Origin: JANXSG01 sp038203935
GTDB lineage: Bacteria > Armatimonadota > Chthonomonadetes > Chthonomonadales > Chthonomonadaceae
Direction: 5' to 3'
Assembly: GCA_038203935.1 (NCBI GenBank)
Contig: JBBRDM010000228.1
Location: 1-6,557, forward strand
DNA length: 6,557 nt
A program made the position numbers and the translations under genes. A model generated the notes under the pieces. It did not search any database. It was given only the letters and a program-made list of their open reading frames with translations, and had not been told where the DNA came from. Below, one piece after another: positions 1 to 6,270 of this stretch (position 1 is its first letter; the number at the start of each line of letters is the position of its first letter).

Positions 1-253
1 GTTTCGGGAAAGTTAGCCTGGTTCCTGATTTCGTGTCTAGTAAGAAAGTCGTTTTTGCAGTCACGAAAAGTTGGTGATCTGAAATCCACCACCACTCTTT
101 CCAACTGCTGACATCCGCAATGCGATGAGCGCGTTTGAGCAGCGGCGTTCGATGCGGAGTCATGATGTATATCGCGCCTATAATTGCTATTAGACTACTT
201 AGCAGCGACAGGCCGGTACACCAGCCTAGTGGTTTTTTCAGTGATTTTTTCAA
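1..253 (-). CDS. Membrane-anchored, probable beta-propeller protein, N-terminal part (runs off the left edge)
   Basis: The minus strand has an open frame from position 253 to the window edge that encodes 84 residues and continues outside. It begins MKKSLKKPLGWC, followed by a hydrophobic stretch at about residues 13-31 (GLSLLSSLIAIIGAIYIM). Positive residues before one hydrophobic helix suggest a signal anchor or uncleaved signal peptide, so the rest should lie outside the cytoplasm. Residues 51-82 contain strand-turn-strand text (WWWISDHQLFVTA, then FLLDTKSGTRLTF) like one blade of a WD40 or TolB-type propeller; this is inference from pattern. No ATG exists in frame after the upstream stop near 309, so I chose TTG at 251-253. 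No strong Shine-Dalgarno precedes it, and the exact start is uncertain. The WD40-like gene on the same strand ends 277 nt upstream. The two may be related envelope propellers in one transcript. Confidence 0.7.
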   Translation of the reverse strand, partial: MKKSLKKPLGWCTGLSLLSSLIAIIGAIYIMTPHRTPLLKRAHRIADVSSWKEWWWISDHQLFVTAKTTFLLDTKSGTRLTFPK

Positions 254-530
254 CGGAATACATAGAGAGCCTGTAGAATTCAGAAAATTGTTGTTTAGGA
301 TATTCTAACTTCCCAACTTAAGAAGAGACCTGATAGATCCCTTTTCCACGCAAAGTGAAGTTTTAGGTAAGTTGGAAGAATACTGTTCGCAAAGCCGCAT
401 CACCCACCACTTCTTGTGAGTGAAGGATAGATTGAACGGAGGTAAAAAGGAGCAAGATAAGAGAGGGAGACATGCGTTTGGTATACATGATGCCTTGGGT
501 TGAGAGCAATCCGAGATAGTAAATAGACTC
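254..530. other. Intergenic region between the two minus-strand propeller genes
   Basis: These 277 nt contain no gene I can support. Read on the minus strand, it is the 5' region of the membrane-anchored gene. A TAGAAT hexamer (plus coordinates 302-307) could be a -10 box about 45 nt before the chosen TTG, but it has no good -35 partner. Positions 309-320 and 368-378 form an imperfect inverted repeat: cttcccaactta against taagttggaag, 11 pairs with one bulged C and a 47-nt loop. There is a purine-rich tract on the plus strand at about 434-471. I see no clear terminator for the WD40-like gene, so read-through into the downstream gene is possible. Confidence 0.5.
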
Positions 531-1625
531 TTAATTTCTTTGCAGCTTTTGAGAGGATAAGTCCTTATCTCCAATTACAGTTTGCTTGCCTTCCTTAAAC
601 TTCCAAATTAACACACTGCCATCTTCGCTTCCCAACAATATAGATTCACTATCAGGAGAAAACACCATACAAGACATAAAATGCCCCCTTAGTCTAATTA
701 TATTAGGGTCTGCACTCATTGTATACAAACTTCTAGTAACACTTCCATTGGGCTCAATCCTCAATATACTCGTAGACGAAAGCAGGATACTCCTAGACGA
801 ATGCATGGCAGATATCGCAATCAACCGACTATCCGGAGAGAGAGCGATATGCGATAAAGGACAATACCAATCTATCTTCTTAAAGCCTGCATTTTCCGAC
901 TTAGTCCAGAGTAATATCCTTCCATCACTACTCTGACAGATAAACCTGTTTTCATCCTTTGAGAATTCTGAAGCTTCGCTATTCTCCATTATTCCTCTTG
1001 TAGATGCGATTATACGCTGAGTCTTCATATCATACAACAATACATTTTGATCATCATCTTGGGTTGCAAGCAGGTTTCCGTTGGCCGAGATAGATGCAGC
1101 TTTGATCCTCGTGCCTAATAATAGGCCGCTCGAGATTATTTTCCCGTCGGACGTATTTATAATGCTGGCTTCGCTAGGTGAGGTTATGACTGCTGCTTGT
1201 TTTCCGTTATTATATAATTGTGAAAACGTTGGTGAAGACTTGATTGCTGGCTGACGATGCTCCTTTAGCATTCCCGTTGAAATAGAAATTGATGATATCG
1301 TACCATTTGTATTCAGAAGTCTTAGAAGATCGGATTTCATAGAGAAAAATAAAGATGAAATGCCCATTTGGTCTGATGATGTATATTGCTTGAGATCATA
1401 TGTTCTCATTAGTTCCAGTGGATTCAGCCTCCATAGAAATGCTAAATTATCAGTTCTACTGTATGCCACATATCGATTATCATCTGACACCGCAATAGAA
1501 GATACACTTCTATTCCTATGCTGCTTCAGGATGAAAAAATTGCCGGAACCAATTGCCTGACCATAGCAGTTCGTTGTACCTACTGCAGATAATAAAGACA
1601 AACAAGTAAATATATTACGTAACAT
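531..1625 (-). CDS. Exported WD40-like beta-propeller protein
   Basis: The 364-residue product begins MLRNIFTCLSLLSAVGTTNC. This is a Sec-type signal peptide, with a likely cut after YGQA near residue 24; Cys20 is not in a good lipobox. The rest is a run of WD40-like blades. The clearest lie at about residues 35-66 (SVSSIAVSDDNRYVAYSRTDN, then LAFLWRL), 174-200 (AASISANGNLLATQDDDQN, then VLLYDM), 216-241 (FSKDENRFICQSSDGRILLW) and 312-343 (GHFMSCMVFSPDS, then EDGSVLIWKF). Weaker blades fill the gaps, so a single seven-bladed propeller is plausible. There is no catalytic domain, so a scaffold or binding role outside the cytoplasm is inferred; the partner is unknown. The ATG at 1625 has GGAG (1631-1634) five nt upstream. 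The gene is AT-rich and uses many ATA and AGA codons, unlike the GlcG-like and DUF1552 genes, which may reflect a different origin. Confidence 0.82.
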   Translation of the reverse strand: MLRNIFTCLSLLSAVGTTNCYGQAIGSGNFFILKQHRNRSVSSIAVSDDNRYVAYSRTDNLAFLWRLNPLELMRTYDLKQYTSSDQMGISSLFFSMKSDLLRLLNTNGTISSISISTGMLKEHRQPAIKSSPTFSQLYNNGKQAAVITSPSEASIINTSDGKIISSGLLLGTRIKAASISANGNLLATQDDDQNVLLYDMKTQRIIASTRGIMENSEASEFSKDENRFICQSSDGRILLWTKSENAGFKKIDWYCPLSHIALSPDSRLIAISAMHSSRSILLSSTSILRIEPNGSVTRSLYTMSADPNIIRLRGHFMSCMVFSPDSESILLGSEDGSVLIWKFKEGKQTVIGDKDLSSQKLQRN

Positions 1626-1689
1626 GTTAACTCCAGTCCACGAACTCGACTGATATCTATTTCTTGATATAAACTTGTCTTAGTGTGTC

Positions 1690-1718
1690 ATTATTGTCCA
1701 AATTTATCCACATTCCAA
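1690..1718 (-). promoter_or_regulatory. Candidate sigma70-type promoter for the WD40-like gene
   Basis: On the minus strand, TTGGAA (plus positions 1713-1718) and AATAAT (1690-1695) are separated by exactly 17 nt. They match four and five of the six consensus bases of the -35 and -10 boxes. The -10 box lies about 65 nt upstream of the ATG at 1625. The region is AT-rich, so chance matches are common and this is only a candidate. Confidence 0.3.
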
Positions 1719-1838
1719 ATTAATTGCTTTCACTAAATGGGTGGCAAGGAGCGAGCCAGGAATACTATAGTTTCATTAGTATAACATGACTCAATCCGGA
1801 AACAAATATTTAGGAAAGCCTGCAAAATATATTTACAA

Positions 1839-1858
1839 AACTCGCATATTTGTGAGTT
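1839..1858. repeat. 20-bp dyad (possible operator or small hairpin)
   Basis: The sequence aactcgcatatttgtgagtt is a near-perfect inverted repeat. The outer five pairs are perfect, followed by one G-T wobble and two more pairs around a TATT centre. No T-run follows, so it is not a typical terminator. Its place between divergent genes would suit a dimeric regulator, but it is far from both start codons. Confidence 0.35.
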
Positions 1859-2079
1859 ATAGTTGCGTGGCCGCCTGCAGTCTGTTTTGTGGTCCTACTC
1901 CAACTTATAGCTTCTATTCTACGAATACTCCCTTCGGTGAACGACCAGTTTTGAAGCCTGTGTACTGGAGATTTTCGGATGAAAATACGAATCGTCCGTG
2001 CGAAAAGTATCCCGAAACTTCGCAAGTCTTTTTGAGATGCAGAAGCTTTACATCAAGGAACACATATATTTTCGAAGTC

Positions 2080-2088
2080 TGGTATAAA
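2080..2088 (+). promoter_or_regulatory. Candidate extended -10 promoter element for the GlcG-like gene
   Basis: TGGTATAAA fits the extended -10 pattern (TGn followed by TATAAT with one mismatch). No convincing -35 box precedes it, which extended -10 promoters can tolerate. It lies about 190 nt upstream of the ATG at 2277 and would give a long leader. It is only a candidate. Confidence 0.25.
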
Positions 2089-2276
2089 TAGGGATATATG
2101 GCATGATTTGTGCAGTTGCCAACACATACATAGCCTCTTGACTTCATCAATTACTGCTCACATTCCCAGATTTCAGGCAGAGATGTTATGTACAGCGCTA
2201 CTCGCTATCCATCCTTTTTCAGGTGGAGACGCAGGATACAAATTCCCAAAGATGCCGCAGCGGCAAAGGAGACGAT

Positions 2277-3038
2277 ATGCAAAAACGATCGATTATTGGT
2301 ATGGGCACGATGATGACTCTGGCAGTACTTTCCGGGGGATTCTCCCGATCAAGCAATGCCATTTCTCAGGCCACAAGCACAGACTGCAGCGGACTTCCCA
2401 CTGCTGCACAGCTTCAAATTCTGCTGCAGGGCGCGCCAAATACAACTAATCCGAGCCTGCAAGGAACCGTAGGCGGGCTTTTTAATGGCACGCGCATGTG
2501 GGGAGCTGTAGTGAATCGAGCCGGGGCAGTCTGCTCTGCCGCTACCAGCACCACCGATCCCACGCAGGTCTGGCCGGGCAGCCAGGCGATAGCGAAAGCA
2601 AAAGCCTACACCGCCAACGCGTTCAGCCTCGATACGCTGTCGCTTTCGACTGCACAGCTTTACACTTTTTCCCAGCCCGGTCATTCGCTATGGGGACTGA
2701 ACCAGTCTCAGCCATTTAACCCTGCGGCACTGGGCACTTATGGTGGGATCAAGCAGGTTGACGGCGGAATAATCACCTTCGGAGGCGGCGTACCAATCTA
2801 TAAAAACGGTAAGATTATCGGCGGCCTTGGGGTCAGCGGAGATACAGCATCCGCTGATCATGAAATAGCCAAGCGAGTACGCGATCTAGCCGGTATGAAT
2901 CCTCCCGGCGGACCAAAAGTTGACGACATCAGCTACTCTGTTGTAGATGGCGCCAGCGCTTTTACGCATCCTCTGAGTCTTAATACTTACCGCAATGGCT
3001 TGTATATCGGGACTGAAAACAGCGCGTCAGGCTATTAA
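2277..3038 (+). CDS. Exported GlcG/HbpS-family (DUF336) haem-binding-like protein
   Basis: The 253-residue product starts MQKRSIIGMGTMMTLAVLSGG, a Sec signal peptide with a likely cut after SSNA at residue 28. Features of the GlcG/HbpS fold follow: GTRMWGAVVNRAGAVCSAA at 71-89, a helix with GSQAIAKAKAYTANAFS at 101-117, and the glycine-rich signature GGIITFGGGVPIY at 163-175. Then come GGLGVSGDTASADHEIAKRV at 182-201, with a family-typical Asp-His pair at 194-195. Members bind haem or corrinoid-like ligands or act as small-molecule sensors; haem binding here is inferred from the family. I chose ATG at 2277 because AAGGAG (2266-2271) sits five nt before it and the signal peptide starts there; an in-frame ATG at 2223 adds 18 unlikely residues. 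The PEP-CTERM gene follows after 43 nt, so they probably share a transcript. Exported GlcG-like proteins of this longer type occur in several environmental phyla. Confidence 0.85.
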   Translation: MQKRSIIGMGTMMTLAVLSGGFSRSSNAISQATSTDCSGLPTAAQLQILLQGAPNTTNPSLQGTVGGLFNGTRMWGAVVNRAGAVCSAATSTTDPTQVWPGSQAIAKAKAYTANAFSLDTLSLSTAQLYTFSQPGHSLWGLNQSQPFNPAALGTYGGIKQVDGGIITFGGGVPIYKNGKIIGGLGVSGDTASADHEIAKRVRDLAGMNPPGGPKVDDISYSVVDGASAFTHPLSLNTYRNGLYIGTENSASGY

Positions 3039-3043
3039 AAAAT

Positions 3044-3069
3044 TCCTCCATTATGGTGGGAACGGAGGA
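3044..3069 (+). promoter_or_regulatory. Hairpin covering the PEP-CTERM gene's ribosome-binding site
   Basis: TCCTCC at 3044-3049, five nt after the stop of the GlcG-like gene, is the exact complement of GGAGGA at 3064-3069, the only good Shine-Dalgarno for the ATG at 3082 (spacing about 13 nt). Six pairs with a 14-nt loop would hide the ribosome-binding site. A ribosome ending translation at 3038 would cover the left arm, so this arrangement would couple translation of the second gene to the first. No T-run follows, so it is not a terminator. Confidence 0.4.
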
Positions 3070-3081
3070 TTATATTATCAT

Positions 3082-3846
3082 ATGCGAACTTATTCGAAAT
3101 TTCTGAGCGCTGTAGTCGTACTGGCTGCTGCGCTATCCATAACATCGACCGCGCAAGCGGTTTCCAATGGCGGCTTCGAGGCCAACGGTGGGGCTGGATT
3201 CTCCGATTTTACAGGCTGGGTTACGGCGGATGAGCCGGGGAGCTCAGGCAGCTTCTTTGTTCAGACAGGAACGGGTACTCCATTATTCGGCAATCTCGTC
3301 CCCAATCCCCCTGAAGGCGAGTTTGCCGCGATGACGGATTCAGGTGGTGCAGGCTCTCATGTTCTTTACCAGGATTTTACGGTGCTTTCCGTGACAGGCA
3401 CTGCGGGGATCAGTTTCCAGGTCTGTATCAATAATCTGGCCAATGATTTCTTCACTCCTGATTCGCTGGACTATACAGTCGATCCTAATCAGCAGGCGCG
3501 TGTCGATTTGATGCTCGCTGGTTCAGATCCTTTCAGTGTCGATCCGGGTGACGTCCTTCAGATTCTATATCAGACGAATAGCGGCGATCCGCTTACTTCC
3601 GGTTATAATCTGGTGAGCGCGGATATTACGAGCGTGCTGAAGAGCCATATTGGTGAAAGGCTGCGGCTGCGATTTGCCGAGGTGGATAATCAGCAGACGC
3701 TTAATTTTGGCGTCGACGATGTAGCATTAAACGGGGCATCCGTTGTCCCTGAACCAACGGCAGCTATAGAGCTGACCGCCATCGTACTGGCTGCTGGATC
3801 TGGGCTGCTGTCACGCCGTAGATATTTGCGCAGGCAGACTGACTAA
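3082..3846 (+). CDS. PEP-CTERM sorting-domain protein, extracellular
   Basis: The 254-residue product has an N-terminal signal peptide (MRTYSKFLSAVVVLAAALSI, likely cut after AQA at residue 26). An extracellular beta-rich region begins NGGFEANGG with GFSDFTGW soon after, as in many secreted lectin- or CBM-like proteins. Later motifs include YQDFTVLS (96-103), NQQARVDLMLAGSDPFSV (136-153) and RLRLRFAEVDNQQTLNFGVDD (about 203-223). The C-terminus has the three-part PEP-CTERM tag: VPEP at 232-235, a hydrophobic helix at about 238-253, then SRRRYLRRQ. This tag directs export, cleavage and envelope attachment or release by an exosortase, which is not in this window. I chose ATG at 3082 because the signal peptide starts there and GGAGG (3064-3068) lies upstream; a longer frame from 2995 overlaps the preceding gene and lacks a signal. 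It follows the GlcG-like gene, probably in one operon ending at the terminator at 3885-3918. The specific ligand is unknown. Confidence 0.88.
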   Translation: MRTYSKFLSAVVVLAAALSITSTAQAVSNGGFEANGGAGFSDFTGWVTADEPGSSGSFFVQTGTGTPLFGNLVPNPPEGEFAAMTDSGGAGSHVLYQDFTVLSVTGTAGISFQVCINNLANDFFTPDSLDYTVDPNQQARVDLMLAGSDPFSVDPGDVLQILYQTNSGDPLTSGYNLVSADITSVLKSHIGERLRLRFAEVDNQQTLNFGVDDVALNGASVVPEPTAAIELTAIVLAAGSGLLSRRRYLRRQTD

Positions 3847-3884
3847 TCTCTGCCAGAGCCAATATAGATTACGCTGGATTAATA

Positions 3885-3918
3885 AAACGGACGCTCCATA
3901 TTCAGGAAGCGTCCGTTT
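3885..3918 (+). terminator. Rho-independent terminator after the PEP-CTERM gene
   Basis: AAACGGACGCT (3885-3895) pairs perfectly with AGCGTCCGTTT (3908-3918), an 11-bp stem with a 12-nt loop. It starts 38 nt after the PEP-CTERM stop codon and is followed by a T-rich stretch (TTTATTAT). A-rich sequence on the left side gives a weaker T-tract on the minus strand, so some bidirectional activity is possible. It separates the GlcG/PEP-CTERM unit from the next plus-strand gene. Confidence 0.85.
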
Positions 3919-4025
3919 ATTATAAGCCGTAGTTTTACTGCCGATATGCTGCTAATCGTGTAACCCTATTCGAAATGACTTCGTCTCAACCTTAGCCTGC
4001 GTACCGAAACAACGATTCTAATATT

Positions 4026-4032
4026 GAAGGAG
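4026..4032 (+). promoter_or_regulatory. Ribosome-binding site fixing the start of the interrupted gene
   Basis: GAAGGAG lies seven nt before the ATG at 4040. It is important because it shows that the true start is upstream of the in-frame TAA at 4190, so the downstream part is the remainder of a longer gene and not a separate short gene. Confidence 0.7.
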
Positions 4033-4039
4033 AAATCAT

Positions 4040-4795
4040 ATGTGCTGTTTTTCTCGACCAGTTATTTCCGTTTCACAGACACGTATCTTTGCTCGATCGG
4101 CTGAACAGGGAAGGCAGCTCCTCATTTATCAGATGGCACTGAACGCTAACCAGGACCTCGCGATGATTTTGCCACTGCCTGTTCCACCGTAAAGTGGAGA
4201 GAAAGCCGTCCAATTCATCAATTTGAACGGATACCCAGACATATTCGAAGCTATCGAGAAGACGTTTCATATTCCAACTAGAAACAAGAGAGAATTCATG
4301 GCGGCGGTACCACTATCTGGGGCTAGAATTCTTCCTGTTATCAGTATGGGAAATTTTGATGCCTCGTTTGTGCCGACTGTGAACGATTTCGGAAAACTCG
4401 ATCCCCGATTTCGTCTTCCTCACGGGACGTGGGACAAACTTCCTCAGTATCGGAATTATGGGTTTACTGTCTTCAAACTGAAATCCGGCGTTCACACGGT
4501 TCATCCAATGGCATTTTCTTTTCCAAGCGCGGACTCAAAGAAACTCTTCTTCCCAACCGTCCACATCCATGACGGACTAGTCCACGCGAAAGCTGATTTC
4601 GATCATATGCTCTATTGCCAGCGACTGCCGCACGATACATTCAGTAGCGCACAAAGGGGCTGGCAGGAATCTCCTCTGCTTGCGGGTTCACACATTGATA
4701 GTAATCGGAGCAAAGGTCTTATTCATCTTGATGCTCATATCTACCGAACGAGCATGTATGGTAATCTGCCTAATAGCGACACGAGGCTATGTTAA
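4040..4795 (+). pseudogene. Conserved MCCFSRPV-type protein of unknown function, interrupted by an in-frame stop
   Basis: An ATG at 4040 with AAGGAG (4027-4032) seven nt upstream opens a frame for 50 residues (MCCFSRPVISVSQTRIFARS to MILPLPVPP), then meets TAA at 4190-4192. The same frame continues without a gap for 200 codons to TAA at 4793-4795. The continuation reads SGEKAVQFINLNGYPDIFEA, then ASFVPTVNDF, LDPRFRLPHGTW, YGFTVFKLKSG, HPMAFSFPS, LFFPTVHIHDG and FDHMLYCQRLP. The total of about 250 codons reads as one protein: MILPLPVPP, a short linker, then AVQFINL looks like uninterrupted family text. I recall uncharacterised proteins of this kind from other environmental bacteria but no named function; the conserved Cys2-Cys3 and the HIHDG/LYCQ motifs are suggestive only. 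A one-base change (for example AAA to TAA) would explain the stop; a sequencing error is the main alternative. A restart after the stop lacks an obvious ribosome-binding site. It converges on the DUF1552 gene 11 nt away. Confidence 0.72.
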
Positions 4796-4806
4796 AATGA
4801 CCTCGA

Positions 4807-6240
4807 TCAAACCTTCTGCGGCATTCCCTGGAATGTTGGATCGTTGAAACCTGGAAGCTCGCCTGCATCGTCACCGATGTGCTCAACCGGGCAGCCTATC
4901 CCTCGCAGCATGGATCGGTAGAGATCGCATAATGGTGATTTTTCAGGGTAAATAAGATGCCGCCCGGAGGCTATCGATCCACCGCCTTTGCCTGCCAGGA
5001 CGACGGGAAGGTTGTATGGGCTGTGCGCATTGCCATCCTTCATAGCGCTGCCGAAGAGAACCATCGAGTTATCCAGCAGGGTTCCGTTGCTCTCCTTGAT
5101 GCTCTTCATTTTCTCCAGCATGTAGGCATACTGCTGAATGTGCCACCGGTTGATGAGCATATACTCCTGAAGCTTGCCCTTATCATTTTCGTGATGAGAT
5201 ATCTGATGATGGCCGCCGCTCACGCCTGGGATGAACGCGAAGTTTTTACCGCTCACCTCGTTGGCAAACATGAAGGTCGCGACGCGTGTGGTATCTGTCC
5301 AGAACGCCAGCACCATGATATCCAGCATAATACGCACCTGCTCCGTATGATCGATACTCCGCTCACTCAGTCTCGCCGGGTCCTGATAGTAGTCTTTGAT
5401 GCGCCCGCCCAGTTTTTCTATCTCTTTACGGGCAAGAGGGTCTCCGGTATACTCATCCGCGCGCCGTTTGGCATCGAACGCAATTCGTTTCTCCACCGCA
5501 CGAACAGATTCGAAATACTCGTCCAGCTTGCGCTTATCCTCTGAACCCACTTTAGTCTGCAGATGTTTTGCATCCTCCGCCACTAAGTCGAGGATACTCA
5601 TATCGTGGGCTGAGGCGGCAGAGTTGTTTCCGGTATGGGAACGGAAGAGCCGGTCGAAAGCAAGCTGCGGGTTGATTTCTCGCGAAACAGGCGTCGAAGG
5701 ATCGCTCCAGGAGATGTGAGAACCATAGAGACGGGTGAAACCGACATTGACATCGACCCCCATGGTGATCGGTTCGATACTCAGTTCCAGCGAGGGGAGA
5801 GGTGTCATATTCCCGACACGCTGTGCCACAATCTGGTCGATGGATACGCCGCCGCAGCGAAGATTGCTTCCAGTGGTTTTGGTGATGTGTGTCCCCGTAA
5901 GCCAGGGCGCCACTTTCGCATAGTGACCATCGCCGTCGCAACTGTACTTATTCATCAATTGCGTGAGAACCAGAACGTCCGATTTCACGCTGGAAAGCGG
6001 CGCGAGGGTGGGTGACAGTTCGAAAGCCTGCCCGACTCCCTTTGGCTCCCAGGTATGGACGTTAACACCGTTCGGCATATAGAGCGCCGCCATTCGAACC
6101 GGAGGCTTGGTTTCCATTTTCAGCCGCCGCGCCGCCTGAGCCGAGACAAGGTTGAGCGATTCCAGCCAGGGAATACACATGCTGACTCCGAGTCCTTTGA
6201 GGACGGCTCGGCGGGATATGATGCTGGATTGATCGGTCAT
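4807..6240 (-). CDS. Tat-exported DUF1552 (HXXSHH) family protein
   Basis: The 477-residue product starts with a twin-arginine signal: SRRAVLKGLG at residues 9-18, a hydrophobic patch, and a likely cut near AQA (residues 34-36). The body matches the DUF1552 family of secreted proteins: RMAALYMPNGV (49-59), CDGDGHYAKVAPWLTGTH (101-118), GVSIDQIVAQ (131-140), and the diagnostic HHQISHH at 354-360, containing the HXXSHH motif. It ends with SMVLFGSAMKDGNAH (392-406) and LPVVLAGKGGG (421-431). Length is normal for the family. The fold is thought to resemble the sulfatase/phosphatase-like DUF1501 group, but no reaction is established. It is nearly always found beside multidomain proteins with DUF1592, DUF1588 and DUF1585, as here: the DUF1585 gene ends 30 nt upstream. 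AGGAG (6246-6250) lies five nt before the ATG. The stop is TGA at 4807-4809, with no obvious terminator in the 11 nt before the converging gene. Confidence 0.92.
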   Translation of the reverse strand: MTDQSSIISRRAVLKGLGVSMCIPWLESLNLVSAQAARRLKMETKPPVRMAALYMPNGVNVHTWEPKGVGQAFELSPTLAPLSSVKSDVLVLTQLMNKYSCDGDGHYAKVAPWLTGTHITKTTGSNLRCGGVSIDQIVAQRVGNMTPLPSLELSIEPITMGVDVNVGFTRLYGSHISWSDPSTPVSREINPQLAFDRLFRSHTGNNSAASAHDMSILDLVAEDAKHLQTKVGSEDKRKLDEYFESVRAVEKRIAFDAKRRADEYTGDPLARKEIEKLGGRIKDYYQDPARLSERSIDHTEQVRIMLDIMVLAFWTDTTRVATFMFANEVSGKNFAFIPGVSGGHHQISHHENDKGKLQEYMLINRWHIQQYAYMLEKMKSIKESNGTLLDNSMVLFGSAMKDGNAHSPYNLPVVLAGKGGGSIASGRHLIYPEKSPLCDLYRSMLRGIGCPVEHIGDDAGELPGFNDPTFQGMPQKV

Positions 6241-6270
6241 AACGGCTCCTGTATTGCCAGTGAAATCAAA

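Larger units (their letters stand above)
1626..2276. other. Long AT-rich divergent intergenic region
   Basis: These 651 nt separate the minus-strand WD40-like gene from the plus-strand GlcG-like gene and should hold the promoters of both. I recognise no gene here. A 101-codon open frame on the plus strand (1786-2091) has no Shine-Dalgarno and no recognisable motif, and an open frame also runs opposite it, so I did not call it. Visible elements are the candidate promoter at 1690-1718, the 20-bp dyad at 1839-1858, the extended -10 candidate at 2080-2088 and the short palindrome at 2253-2265 beside the GlcG-like ribosome-binding site. AT content drops toward the right end. Confidence 0.5.

Noticed and set aside
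472..519. 15-codon plus-strand open frame after a purine-rich GAGGGAGAC tract
   Set aside because: The ribosome-binding-like tract is suggestive, but the peptide is very short, has no recognisable motif and no promoter or partner gene is visible.
305..574. 89-codon minus-strand open frame overlapping the end of the WD40-like gene
   Set aside because: It overlaps the WD40-like gene's 3' end in another frame, has no ribosome-binding site and shows no family features.
1786..2091. 101-codon plus-strand open frame in the divergent intergenic region
   Set aside because: It has no ribosome-binding site, no recognisable motif and an unusual residue mix, and the opposite strand is also open over much of it. 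It was not supported as a gene.
4190..4192. Stop-codon recoding or an alternative genetic code at the in-frame TAA
   Set aside because: Known amino-acid insertion at stops uses UGA or UAG, and TAA ends the neighbouring WD40-like, GlcG-like and PEP-CTERM genes at sensible family ends. A nonsense mutation or sequencing error is simpler.
4782..4805. Hairpin between the convergent genes as a shared terminator
   Set aside because: It has only five pairs around a 14-nt loop and no T-run on either side, so it is too weak to call.
4957..6015. Several plus-strand open frames of 60-195 codons
   Set aside because: They lie opposite the DUF1552 gene, whose family match is clear. They are antisense shadows.
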